Of a stretch of DNA of 25,327 bases, positions 14,258 through 22,978 are shown piece after piece. Origin of the DNA: CAYGZQ01 sp964354375 [NCBI: uncultured Planctomycetota bacterium] (lineage in GTDB: Bacteria; JAJVIF01; JAPKYR01); contig CAYGZQ010000058.1 of the NCBI GenBank assembly GCA_964354375.1, positions 834-26,160 of the forward strand. The letters are read 5' to 3'. Both the position numbers and the translations under genes were made by a program. Under the pieces are notes generated by a model. The model ran no database searches. It saw only the letters and a list, made by a program, of their open reading frames with translations, and was not told where the DNA came from. Within the stretch, counting starts at the first letter, position 1. Every line of letters begins with the position of its first letter.

Positions 14258-16852
14258 ATGAATCGACACGCGGTAATGATGCTGGTTGCGGTCTTTCTGC
14301 TTCCGGTTGCCCTGAGCTGCGCGCAGGCGGGCAATCCGGTCAGCCCCGCAACGGCATATGAATCGTCGACCTCGCAGACCAAACCGGCCCAGGCTCAGAC
14401 ACACCTGTGGGGGTACTACGATGTCTACATCGACATCGAGAATCAGACCGCGGAAGCGGCATTGAACCGCAGCGCGATGTTCACCGCGAACGTTGTCACG
14501 TTCGTGAACAAACCGCCCACGAACCTTGCCTTCAAAATTCACGGCACTCCTGTAGCGGCGGACCGCGTGGATGTCGATCTCGACGTGTTCATACAGCATC
14601 CCTTCCCCGGCATGGATCAGTACAACGGGTACGACGTGAGGGGTATTTTCATGGGCGACGGGTCCGCCATGATGGCCTACGGCAGCAACCTTCGCTATGC
14701 CGAACATGGGACCGATCAGGTCATGTACGATTACGACGATAAGGTGAGCTACCCGTATACTGACCCTTATGGGCACAAGCTGGTGGGGATGCCGGACGGG
14801 TACACTCGATGGTTCAACCTGTCCGAGTTCTCGATGGGCGGGATGTCCCTGTTCCAGTACACGCCGGGCAAGTTTGCGGCGAAGGGTTTCGCCGGAACGG
14901 CAACTCTGAACCCGTACAAGTACTTCGCGGACGGGCTGGAAGCGGATGACGACCTCTGGACATGGCTCGCAGCGAATCCCGACAAGCATGGCGTGTTCAG
15001 CGCGGGCTCGACGAACGTCCGGAACTACTATCTAAGGTTCCCCAACTCGAAGGGCGTCAAGTACGGGTACGCGATAATCGCAAACTGGGAGGGAACCGAC
15101 CCGGCCTCTCATCCCTCCAATACACCAGAGACGGTGGCCTATTCGGTGGACATCACTCCCGATATCTACTCCTACCAGGAATGCGGCAGCGGTGGGGACC
15201 TCATCCTGGACATCAACCTGTTTGGATGGCAGGGGATGCCGTCGGCGATTTACATCGAGTCGACTGTTCTCAGCTCGGTGCACGAGCTGACGCCGGACGA
15301 GATGATTCCGATCGGCGGCGACGGCTACAGTTCCGCTTATCATGTTGAGATACCTGCCGACGGCATACAGGATCCCGATGATAACGAATTCTGGGTGATC
15401 GCGGAGTACGACGGATTCGACTACACAAACGAGTACGGCGTGCCGAACCTTGCCGCCGATCAGCCCCTGGCTGCGTTCGACCGCTTCGACCTCTACGTGC
15501 AGACCGGATGGCCGTCCATGGGCTGCCCCGAAGTGGTTGTCACCGATATTGACGGCATGGCAGGGAAAATGGGTGGCGTGGAGCTGGCGAAGCAGGGCGA
15601 GACCTACGAAAACGTTGAAATCTGGGGGGACGGATTCTGGCATGTTGGGGCGGTCGCGGAGCTGAGGAAACATGACGATGCCGGCCAGGTCGTTGCGGCA
15701 AGCGATATGGTTGTCGATGACTGGAAGATTGAATGTACATTCGCCATTCCTGAGACACTCCCGACGGGTCTGTACGATGTGTATGTGCAGAACTGCTGCG
15801 AGAACGAAGGGCTGGGGGAGAATCTGGTCCAGGTGGTTCCGCCTTACGACATAATCCCCTGGGACCAGGGGCCCAACGGGGAATTCGAGACGGTCGTGAC
15901 GAACAGCGGGGCGGGAGAGGAAGCGATCGACCTCGGAATCCGCCAGAATGATGGCGGCGTTTACATCCTCTGGTCGACTTACGATCCGCATTACGCGAGC
16001 GCGGAGCGCTACAACCCCGACCTCACGTCCACCGGGACCGAGCTTCCGATGTACCAGCCGCCGCAGGGCGTGTATGAATGGTCGAACGTCGAGTTCGGGA
16101 ATTCGTTTGTGGAGGTCGCGACATCCGCAAGCGGCGTCGCGCTCGCCATTTACCTCGGACCCTATTACCTGTACGAGTTCGACGAGAATCTGTACCAGAT
16201 CAATGCTCTGGGGACTAATCCTTTTCCGATCATAGGATGGCCGGGAATCCCTTACGGATTCGCCGGGATGACGAACACGTACGACGGCACGGTCTCGACG
16301 TACGATCATATTCTGATTTTCGGGTGGTCCGAAAGGTATCGCTGGATGGCCGAGCCCGGTGAGAACGACGGCTACTACGACTCGGACTATTGGAAATCCT
16401 CATCGAACACCGATCCCAACTGGGATTTTGACGGCTGGCTTGACGGGAAAATCAACTCGGTCGGGGTCGGCGACGACCAGAGCGCAATCTGGGGCCTGTT
16501 CGTAGAGGAGCCGTTTGTGAGGCGTTATACGGACCTGTACATGCACACGTCCGCCACCACTCCCCCGACGGATTTCGGTGAGACCGGGACCGGCGACGGC
16601 CAGCTCACGGATGCGTGCGATATGTCTATCCGCCTCTCGGACAACCGCATCTATATTATGGACAAGCCCGGCGGCGAAATGAGACTTCAGGGGTTCGACA
16701 ATTCAACCGGCGATTTCGTGTCAACGTCCGGACTGGTCGATCTCCCCGATGGAGTCGAGGCCTGGCGAATCGATCATAACGATCACGACCAGCTCATTTA
16801 CGTTCTGCTGAGCAACAACACGATAAAAGTCTACAAGGACATGGCTCAGTAG
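14258..16852 (+). CDS. Modular lipoprotein: shared domain, IPT-like, propeller-like
   Basis: The 864-residue protein has signal peptide and lipobox VALSC (Cys21). AGAGGAG at 14245-14251 precedes the ATG by six bases. Residues 46-414 are the shared domain (QTHLWGYYDVYIDI, IQHPFPGMDQYNGYDVRGIF, NVRNYYLRFP, GGDLILDI, NEFWVIAEY, LAAFDRFDL). Residues about 422-527 resemble an IPT/TIG Ig-like fold (GETYENVEIWGDGFW ... LPTGLYDVYVQN). Residues about 530-864 are beta-rich with blade-like spacing (GVYILWSTYDP, NRIYIMDKPGGEMRL, QLIYVLLSNNTIKVY) but match no family I can name. It is intermediate between the 9126/11447 pair and the 16971/19923 pair. Probably a monocistronic gene with its own promoter. Function unknown, surface location inferred. 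Confidence 0.85.
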   Translation: MNRHAVMMLVAVFLLPVALSCAQAGNPVSPATAYESSTSQTKPAQAQTHLWGYYDVYIDIENQTAEAALNRSAMFTANVVTFVNKPPTNLAFKIHGTPVAADRVDVDLDVFIQHPFPGMDQYNGYDVRGIFMGDGSAMMAYGSNLRYAEHGTDQVMYDYDDKVSYPYTDPYGHKLVGMPDGYTRWFNLSEFSMGGMSLFQYTPGKFAAKGFAGTATLNPYKYFADGLEADDDLWTWLAANPDKHGVFSAGSTNVRNYYLRFPNSKGVKYGYAIIANWEGTDPASHPSNTPETVAYSVDITPDIYSYQECGSGGDLILDINLFGWQGMPSAIYIESTVLSSVHELTPDEMIPIGGDGYSSAYHVEIPADGIQDPDDNEFWVIAEYDGFDYTNEYGVPNLAADQPLAAFDRFDLYVQTGWPSMGCPEVVVTDIDGMAGKMGGVELAKQGETYENVEIWGDGFWHVGAVAELRKHDDAGQVVAASDMVVDDWKIECTFAIPETLPTGLYDVYVQNCCENEGLGENLVQVVPPYDIIPWDQGPNGEFETVVTNSGAGEEAIDLGIRQNDGGVYILWSTYDPHYASAERYNPDLTSTGTELPMYQPPQGVYEWSNVEFGNSFVEVATSASGVALAIYLGPYYLYEFDENLYQINALGTNPFPIIGWPGIPYGFAGMTNTYDGTVSTYDHILIFGWSERYRWMAEPGENDGYYDSDYWKSSSNTDPNWDFDGWLDGKINSVGVGDDQSAIWGLFVEEPFVRRYTDLYMHTSATTPPTDFGETGTGDGQLTDACDMSIRLSDNRIYIMDKPGGEMRLQGFDNSTGDFVSTSGLVDLPDGVEAWRIDHNDHDQLIYVLLSNNTIKVYKDMAQ

Positions 16853-16903
16853 ACGCAGACCCGCGCCGCCGGAGCGGCTTCCGTAACTGTGTTCCGCCGT
16901 TTA

Positions 16904-16912
16904 TGCTAAAAT
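16904..16912 (+). promoter_or_regulatory. Extended -10 promoter of lipoprotein gene 16971
   Basis: TGCTAAAAT (16904-16912) is an extended -10 element, with no clear -35 upstream. It overlaps an upstream in-frame ATG at 16911, which is one reason the later ATG at 16971 is preferred. A small hairpin GCCGC-CGGA-GCGGC (from about 16866) precedes it. Confidence 0.4.
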
Positions 16913-16970
16913 GAAAGCAATTGCGGTACCTTCATCCAGACACTGTTTGGCAATGTCGAGGAGATCAATC

Positions 16971-19871
16971 ATGAGTCGGTACTCAGGTCTGCTTGCGGCG
17001 ATCATCGTCGCGAGTGCCCTTCTTGTCTCATGTTCCGGAGGGGAGAATCCCTCCAGCCCCGATAGCACGGAAAAAATTCCCTTGATCGGTGATCGGGCGC
17101 GGTCCGGACAAACGCATCTCTGGGGCTACTACGATGTCTATGTCGATATCGCCTCGCAGACTGCGACAGCGGTTCCGAACCGGGGAGCCATGTTCACCGC
17201 GAATGTGGTCAATTTTATTAACAGCAAGCCCGCGGGCCTGAGTTTCCACATCAACTCGACCCCGTCAGGTCCCGACTACATCGATGTGGACATCGATGTG
17301 TCGATCACCCACCCGTTCCCGGGATTGCAGCAGTATAACGGGTACGATGTCCGCGGCGTCTTCATGGGCGACGGCTCCCTGGATCTGCAGTACAACGGCG
17401 ATCTCGTTTATGCCGTCAAGGGAACCGATCAGTTGATGTTGCCCGACGAGGTCGACGGTCACGGGGGACCCGACGGGTACACGCGCTGGTACAACAAACC
17501 TGAGTTCTCGACCGGCGGAATGCCGCTCTTTCAGTACACGCCGGGGAAGATGGCGTCCCCCGGATTCTCTGGCTCCGCCACGTTGAACCCGTATCGCTAT
17601 TTCGCTGATGGTCTTGACTTGAACGAAGACCTCTGGAGTTGGCTCCTCAGCCATGCCGATCAGCATGGTCAGTTCTCGTCCGGCGCGACAAATACAAGAA
17701 ACTACTTCCTCAGATTCCCCACTTCGAAGGGAGTGAAATACGGGTACGCGATAATCGCGACCTGGTCGGGCGTGGAGGAGGAGCAGCATCCGTCGAACGC
17801 CCCCGAGGCCGTTGCGTGCCTGGTTGACGACACGAACAGCACCGTTTACTACGCGGGCCCGTCCGAGAACGGCGGCGACCTGATCCTCGATATCAGCGTC
17901 TGGGACTGGGACGCTCTGGTCTCTGCAGGCGTGATGGAGAACTACAGGATATTTGTCGAATCGACGGTTCTGACCACGCCTTACGAATTCGACACGTCCG
18001 ACATGACGCCCGTTGGAGGGAACGAGAACTACTCCACCTATCATGTCGAGATTCCCGCCGACAGCGTGCAGGGCCTTGACGGGAACGAATACTGGGTGAT
18101 TGTTGAGGAAAAGGACGCCGACTACAAGAACGACTATGGCATCACCAACCTTGCGGGGGACGATCCGCTGGCGGCGTTCTTCCGGTTCGATCTTGAGATC
18201 GGCACCGAGATCCCTGCATGGATTCAGGTCACGAGTCCGAACGGCGGCGAGGAGTGGGTCCCTGGAACCGAGCAGGACATAACGTGGACATCCTCTGGCG
18301 TGACCGGAACAGTCTTCATCGATTACTCGGATGACAACTTCGTCTCGGACCTGCATTCCATCGGTACCGATGTGCCGAACACCGGGAGCTACCCGTGGAC
18401 AATTCCCTGCCATCCGTCGGACACGCTCCGCGTGCGCGTGAGCTCGACAGATATGCCCGGCGTAAACGATGTGTCGGACGGCGATTTCGCGATAGTCGGC
18501 ACCGGCTGGGCGGAAAAGTGGGGCGACACCGGTTACGAAGAGGGCAGGGGGGTCGCGTTCGATCCCGACAGCAACGTGTATATCGAAGGGACGACCGTGC
18601 ACGTTTCGACGGGTCGGAACTGGGGTTTCGTGGCGAAGTTTACTCCGTGCGGAGAGCTTCTCTGGAGCAAGTCGTGGGGAGGTAACGGCCTGACGCAGGG
18701 TTACGGGGTCGCGGTCGACAGCGACGGCAACTGCTACTGCACGGGGAATTTCTACGGCACGACCGATTTCGATCCGGACAATCCCGGCGGTCCTGCGCAG
18801 AGAACGTCGGTCGGTGGCGGCAGTTGGGATGCATGGCTGGTTTCGTTCGACTCGACGGGCGACTTCAGGTGGGTAAGGACCTGGGGCGGGACGTACTCGG
18901 ATTCCGGACAGGGCGTGGTTATCGACGACAGCGGCGGCCTGTACATAACCGGCTTCTTCTGCCGCCTGGTGGACTTCGATCCCGACGGCGGGGACCAGCA
19001 CCAGTCAAATACCGACAGCTTCGATCCCTTCGTCTGCAAGTACGACACCACGGGCGACTACAAATGGGCTGAGACCTGGGGCAGCCCTAATGACGATCGC
19101 GCGTTCGGCGTTGCCACGGGCGGATCGAACGTCTATGTCACAGGTTATTTCTCCGGACTGAACGTGAATTTCGATCCCGACGGCTCCCATCTTCTCAGCT
19201 CCAACGGTGGGGAGGATGTGTTCCTGAGCGCGTTCGATTCGTCGAGCGATTTCCAGTGGGCGTACAACTGGGGCGGCACGGCGGGCGGAATACAAACGGA
19301 TGAGGGTCTGGGCGTCGCCGCGGACGATTCCGGGAACGTCTACGCCACCGGCTATTTCCGCGGCTACAATGTGAATTTCAACCCCGGAGGCTCGGACCTT
19401 CACTCATCTAACAGCGGCGGTCGGGACGCCTATCTGAGCAAGTTCAACGCCGCCGGGAGTTTCCAGTGGGCGCGGACATGGGGCGGGTCGAGCATAGACG
19501 CGGGCGAGGCAGTTGCGGTGGACGGCTCAGGCAATGTGTATGTTGACGGCTGGTTTTACGGGACGGGGAATTTCGACCCGAACGGTACGGACGAGCGCAC
19601 GACTCCCAGCGTCTACGAGGACGGCTACATGAGCAAGTTCAATGCATCGGGGACCTACCAGTGGGTGCACTCATGGGGGAGCGTGATGAACGATCGCGCC
19701 CTTGGAATCGGCTGCGACTCTTCGGATAATGTCTGCACGACCGGCTTCATCAACGGAGCTGCGAACCTGGCGCCTGGAGACGGCCCATGCTCCGAGCCCG
19801 CGGACAATGTGATCCCCGCGGGGGGAGCCGACGCGTTCCTGATAAGATTTCTCCCTGACGGCTGCTGGTGA
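16971..19871 (+). CDS. Modular lipoprotein: shared domain, Kre9-like, seven-bladed SBBP propeller
   Basis: The 966-residue protein starts at the ATG preceded by GAGGAG (16958-16963). Earlier in-frame ATGs at 16911 and 16953 lack a ribosome binding site and would bury the signal peptide. The lipobox is ALLVSC (Cys21). Residues 46-408 are the shared domain, about 420-509 the Kre9/KNH-like domain (VTSPNGGEEW...ITW...RVRVSSTDMPG), and about 512-966 seven consecutive SBBP blades. Each blade has a W-G-x pattern, a GVAVDxxGNxYxTG strand and a D(A/G/V)(F/Y)LSKF-like strand. Seven is the number needed to close the ring, so this looks like the complete form of the module that is only two blades long at 9126. 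Such propellers usually act as binding scaffolds; ligand unknown. Confidence 0.88.
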   Translation: MSRYSGLLAAIIVASALLVSCSGGENPSSPDSTEKIPLIGDRARSGQTHLWGYYDVYVDIASQTATAVPNRGAMFTANVVNFINSKPAGLSFHINSTPSGPDYIDVDIDVSITHPFPGLQQYNGYDVRGVFMGDGSLDLQYNGDLVYAVKGTDQLMLPDEVDGHGGPDGYTRWYNKPEFSTGGMPLFQYTPGKMASPGFSGSATLNPYRYFADGLDLNEDLWSWLLSHADQHGQFSSGATNTRNYFLRFPTSKGVKYGYAIIATWSGVEEEQHPSNAPEAVACLVDDTNSTVYYAGPSENGGDLILDISVWDWDALVSAGVMENYRIFVESTVLTTPYEFDTSDMTPVGGNENYSTYHVEIPADSVQGLDGNEYWVIVEEKDADYKNDYGITNLAGDDPLAAFFRFDLEIGTEIPAWIQVTSPNGGEEWVPGTEQDITWTSSGVTGTVFIDYSDDNFVSDLHSIGTDVPNTGSYPWTIPCHPSDTLRVRVSSTDMPGVNDVSDGDFAIVGTGWAEKWGDTGYEEGRGVAFDPDSNVYIEGTTVHVSTGRNWGFVAKFTPCGELLWSKSWGGNGLTQGYGVAVDSDGNCYCTGNFYGTTDFDPDNPGGPAQRTSVGGGSWDAWLVSFDSTGDFRWVRTWGGTYSDSGQGVVIDDSGGLYITGFFCRLVDFDPDGGDQHQSNTDSFDPFVCKYDTTGDYKWAETWGSPNDDRAFGVATGGSNVYVTGYFSGLNVNFDPDGSHLLSSNGGEDVFLSAFDSSSDFQWAYNWGGTAGGIQTDEGLGVAADDSGNVYATGYFRGYNVNFNPGGSDLHSSNSGGRDAYLSKFNAAGSFQWARTWGGSSIDAGEAVAVDGSGNVYVDGWFYGTGNFDPNGTDERTTPSVYEDGYMSKFNASGTYQWVHSWGSVMNDRALGIGCDSSDNVCTTGFINGAANLAPGDGPCSEPADNVIPAGGADAFLIRFLPDGCW

Positions 19872-19922
19872 GCGCCGTCAGTTGTGATACCATTTTCTCA
19901 ACTTCACTACCGGAGGCCTGAT

Positions 19923-22475
19923 ATGCGAAGATGCGTGGTGTTCTCGATGATCCTGCTTGTCGTGCTGTTGTCGGCAGGCTGCTCAGGGGGCAATCTGAAT
20001 CCCGCAGCGCCCGGCGCGGAAAATGATCTCACCGCGGCCGTTTCAGGAAGGGCCGGCTCCCAGACTCACCTCTGGGGCTATTACGACATCTACATCGACA
20101 TCGCGGCCCAGACCGTCACTGCGGTACCGAATCGCGACCTGATGTTCACCGCCAATGTCGTGAACTTCATAAACGGCAAGCCGGCGGGTCTTGGATTCCA
20201 CATCAACTCGACCCCCCTCGGACCCGACTACGTCGATGTCGACATAGACGTGTCGATCATGCACCCGTTCCCGGGACTTCACCAGTACGACGGGTACGAT
20301 GTGCGCGGGGTTTTCATGGGCGACGGCTCCGCCTCCCTGCAATACAACGGGGACCTTGTCTATCCGGTGCTCGGGACCGATCAGTTCATGCTGGCGGACA
20401 CGGTGGACGGGTACGGCGGCCCGGACGGATACACGCGCTGGTTCAACAGGGCAGAGTTCTCCACGGGCGGAATGCCCCTGTTCCAGTACACCAAGGGGAA
20501 GCTCGCCACTCCAGGATTCGCGGGCACATCGACGCTCAACCCGCACAAATATTTCGCCGACGGTCTGGATAAGAACGAGGACCTCTTCGGCTGGCTTCTC
20601 TCCAACGCCGATCAGTATGGGAAGTTCTCCTCGGGGACCACGAACACGAGGAATTACTACCTCAGGTTCCCGAACTCGGCGGGCGTGAAGTACGGCTACG
20701 CGATACTGGCCGACTGGGAGGGTGAAGCTCCGGAGTTTCATCCGTCGAACGCTCCCGAGGCGGCGGCTCTGGACATCGAGGACGCGAGCAACGTCTATTT
20801 TGTCGACGCCGGCAATAAGGGCGGCGATCTGATGCTGGACATCAGCGTCTGGGACTGGGACTCGCAGATATCGGCAGGAGTCATGGAAGACTACAAGGTC
20901 TTCATCGAATCGACGGTTCTCAGCGCTCCCTACCAGCTCGATGCGTCCGAGATGACTCCGACGGGCGGGTCGGATTACTACTCGACATACCACGTGGAGA
21001 TTCCCGCCGACAATATTACGGGTACCGAGGGCAACGAGTACTGGGTTATCGTCGAGCAGCAGGGGCATGACTACACGAACGATTTCGGCGTGACGAATCT
21101 CGCCGACGGAGATCCCCTGGCTGCGTTCTTCCGCTTCGATCTCAATGTATCCCCGAGCCCGACAAACCAGGACCCGATCTGCGACCTGCAGGTTGTCACA
21201 TCCATGCCGCAGTCGGGATTCGCGCCGATCCAGGTTGAGTTCGATGCGAGCGCGAGCTTCGATCCGGACGGCGATCCGCTCACGTTCGAGTGGGATTTCG
21301 ACGGCGACGGGGTCTATGACGAGATTCCGGACGATTCATACACCGGGGCCCCGGACAACCCGACTCATGGTTTCACGTCGAGCAATCACGACAAGGTGTA
21401 CGTGAAGGTCAAGGACAACAAGAGCGGACAGACGATATGCAGCGTGAACGTGGACATCACCGCCCATCCCACCAAGAACATCGATATCACCTACACCGGC
21501 GCGGTTGCGCGGGATATCGCGGTCGACCACTCCAACGGCGATCTGCTCGCGCTGTACTCTAACGGCAAGGTGAGGAGATACACCTACACGAGCGGCTACA
21601 CATCCTCGACCGAGTTCACCGTCAACTCCGGACATCTCTTCATCGACATCGGACCGGTGGACGACCTTCACAGCAAAGCATATATCATCTGCGGCCGGTA
21701 CATAACATGGCCCAGCTACCCGGCGATCTACCTGGACCATTTTGATTCCTCCGGCGCTCTTCAGTACTCCCAGGGCGAGGGCTATGGGTGCAATCAGCCG
21801 GGCGACGGCGTTGAGCTGAAGGACGTCTTCGCGATGGGCCCGAATGGGGTCAGAAAATATGCGCACATAGGGGTTCTGTACTGGGATGCGTACGGCTCCT
21901 CAGGTCCGTGGAAAGGAACCCACATCAACGGTCGCGAATATACCGGCACTCCGCCATACAGCACAATGTTGTACTACATCAACTACATTCAGTGGGGTCA
22001 GGCGAATCCCTCGGGCAGCCAGGTCTACGGACCCTGGTTGAGGGGGGCGGAGTCCGACAAGGACGGCGACTGGGTCTGGTATGTCGAGGCGACCGACTGC
22101 ACCGCGTCGAGATGGAGCATTCCCGATCATACGGTCGGGCAAGGCAACTACTATCAGTATGCCGGTCCCTATTTCGGAGCGGCCGGACAGCCGGGCAACG
22201 GCGACGACCACCTCTACGATCCGCTGGACATCACCCGAGACAACGGGAATCAGTATTACGTCCTCGACCACCTGTCGACCGGCAGTTTCATCCTGAAGGC
22301 TTTCACCTACACGGCGTCAAGCACCACCGCAGTCGGAAGCTTCGGCGACTCCGGCGACTGGAACCTTACCCCGGTCAGGCTCGAGGGCAGCGATTTCAAC
22401 GGCAATGTCGTTGTGTTGCACACGAGCGGCAACAACGCAATGGTGAGCATCTTCACGGAAGACGAGACACCTTAG
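19923..22475 (+). CDS. Modular lipoprotein: shared domain, PKD, propeller-like
   Basis: The 850-residue protein starts at the ATG with GGAGG (19912-19916) six bases upstream; lipobox LLSAGC (Cys20). Residues 46-407 are the shared domain, closest by eye to that of the protein at 16971 (both have NFIN-KPAGL, FHINSTP and the shorter VDG-GGPDGYTRW segment). Residues about 416-512 are a PKD domain (VEFDASASFDPDGDPLTFEWDF), and about 514-850 the propeller-like module shared with 11447 (HPTKNIDITYTGAVARDIAVD ... LEGSDFNGNVVVLH). It lies only 51 bases after the previous gene with no terminator between, so co-transcription is likely, although TGATACCAT (19885-19893) could be an extended -10. A terminator follows at 22515. 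Confidence 0.88.
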   Translation: MRRCVVFSMILLVVLLSAGCSGGNLNPAAPGAENDLTAAVSGRAGSQTHLWGYYDIYIDIAAQTVTAVPNRDLMFTANVVNFINGKPAGLGFHINSTPLGPDYVDVDIDVSIMHPFPGLHQYDGYDVRGVFMGDGSASLQYNGDLVYPVLGTDQFMLADTVDGYGGPDGYTRWFNRAEFSTGGMPLFQYTKGKLATPGFAGTSTLNPHKYFADGLDKNEDLFGWLLSNADQYGKFSSGTTNTRNYYLRFPNSAGVKYGYAILADWEGEAPEFHPSNAPEAAALDIEDASNVYFVDAGNKGGDLMLDISVWDWDSQISAGVMEDYKVFIESTVLSAPYQLDASEMTPTGGSDYYSTYHVEIPADNITGTEGNEYWVIVEQQGHDYTNDFGVTNLADGDPLAAFFRFDLNVSPSPTNQDPICDLQVVTSMPQSGFAPIQVEFDASASFDPDGDPLTFEWDFDGDGVYDEIPDDSYTGAPDNPTHGFTSSNHDKVYVKVKDNKSGQTICSVNVDITAHPTKNIDITYTGAVARDIAVDHSNGDLLALYSNGKVRRYTYTSGYTSSTEFTVNSGHLFIDIGPVDDLHSKAYIICGRYITWPSYPAIYLDHFDSSGALQYSQGEGYGCNQPGDGVELKDVFAMGPNGVRKYAHIGVLYWDAYGSSGPWKGTHINGREYTGTPPYSTMLYYINYIQWGQANPSGSQVYGPWLRGAESDKDGDWVWYVEATDCTASRWSIPDHTVGQGNYYQYAGPYFGAAGQPGNGDDHLYDPLDITRDNGNQYYVLDHLSTGSFILKAFTYTASSTTAVGSFGDSGDWNLTPVRLEGSDFNGNVVVLHTSGNNAMVSIFTEDETP

Positions 22476-22514
22476 CGGTCTGACGGAACAAGTGATTTTC
22501 CTGGAACTCTTCTT

Positions 22515-22545
22515 CGCCCCCGCTTCGTTGGGGGCGTTTCCTTTG
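22515..22545 (+). terminator. Intrinsic terminator
   Basis: CGCCCCC (22515-22521), an 8-base loop, GGGGGCG (22530-22536) and a T-rich tail TTTCCTTT. It lies 40 bases after the stop at 22475. Confidence 0.8.
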
Positions 22546-22549
22546 ACCC

Positions 22550-22655
22550 GTGGCGCCCATACGTATGCCCCGAGTCCTCGAGGGGCGGACGGATGGGTGT
22601 CTCTTCTCAAAAAGAATCACCCATCTGTTCGCCAGGGCGAACATATGGGCGCCAC
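22550..22655. repeat. Long interrupted inverted repeat
   Basis: The ends are perfect 12-base complements: GTGGCGCCCATA (22550-22561) and TATGGGCGCCAC (22644-22655). Inside, GGCGGACGGATGGGTG (22584-22599) pairs with CACCCATCTGTTCGCC (22618-22633), 16 positions with two G-T. Lesser hairpins are GCCCCGAG-TC-CTCGAGGGGC (22567-22586) and GTTCGC-CAGG-GCGAAC (22627-22642), the latter as an alternative fold. It could be an intergenic palindromic element, a MITE-like element or a structured RNA. I saw no second copy in the window. Confidence 0.7.
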
Positions 22656-22886
22656 ATGATTCCGCGAAACGTCATGGCCGGTGAGCTTACCGAGTCCTCG
22701 TCTTTCGGTTTCCGTTCCCCCTACTATGGACGTACACCTCAGACGCATGATCGAATATGCATTGCTATGGTATAGCAACGGCAAGGTGAGGCGCTTGCCG
22801 GGCCGCTGAGGGCGAGTCTCTGATGAGAATTGAGTAAGCGCTGACTTACATGGGGACCGGTCTTTCGCATAATTCAGTTTTGTCTA
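22656..22886. other. Non-coding stretch rich in small hairpins
   Basis: No convincing gene was seen. Perfect short hairpins follow each other: GCAT/ATGC (22745-22760), TTGCTAT-GGT-ATAGCAA (22762-22778), CGGCAAG-N8-CTTGCCG (22779-22800, directly abutting the previous) and GTAAG-CGCTGA-CTTAC (about 22834-22849). A reading frame at 22726-22809 includes YSNGKVRR, which also occurs in the protein at 19923, so part of it could be a coding remnant. Function unknown. Confidence 0.5.
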
Positions 22887-22915
22887 TTGACACACCCCGA
22901 AATGAGTGGTAGCTT
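22887..22915 (+). promoter_or_regulatory. Candidate promoter of lipoprotein gene 22979
   Basis: TTGACA (22887-22892), a 17-base spacer and TAGCTT (22910-22915). A second candidate just upstream is CTTACA (22845-22850) with CATAAT (22868-22873), also at 17 bases. Confidence 0.4.
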
Positions 22916-22956
22916 CAAACTGCAGGCTGTAATCGCCTGACCCCATTATCAACATT

Positions 22957-22973
22957 CCCTTTTGAAAGGGGGA
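22957..22973 (+). promoter_or_regulatory. Ribosome binding site inside a hairpin
   Basis: The ribosome binding site AAAGGGGGA (22965-22973), six bases before the ATG at 22979, overlaps the right arm of CCCTTT-TG-AAAGGG (22957-22970). Pairing would hide part of it and could lower or regulate translation. The stem is short with a two-base loop. Confidence 0.4.
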
Positions 22974-22978
22974 TCGAT

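Noticed and set aside
16911-16970. ATG at 16911 or 16953 as the start of the seven-bladed protein
   Set aside because: The first overlaps the -10 element and neither has a ribosome binding site; GAGGAG precedes the ATG at 16971.
17265-19001. A 578-codon open frame on the minus strand opposite the seven-bladed propeller gene
   Set aside because: It lies wholly inside a gene with signal peptide, ribosome binding site and recognisable blades. Its translation is rich in Arg, Val and Pro without domains, as expected of the antisense of a GC-rich gene. The same holds for the long antisense frames at 15032-16309, 6408-7586 and 20043-21068.
9126-22475. The array as an integron or phage-borne cassette run
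   Set aside because: No integrase, attC-like sites or phage genes were seen. The genes are large, have their own promoters and are clearly paralogous, so tandem duplication is the simpler explanation.
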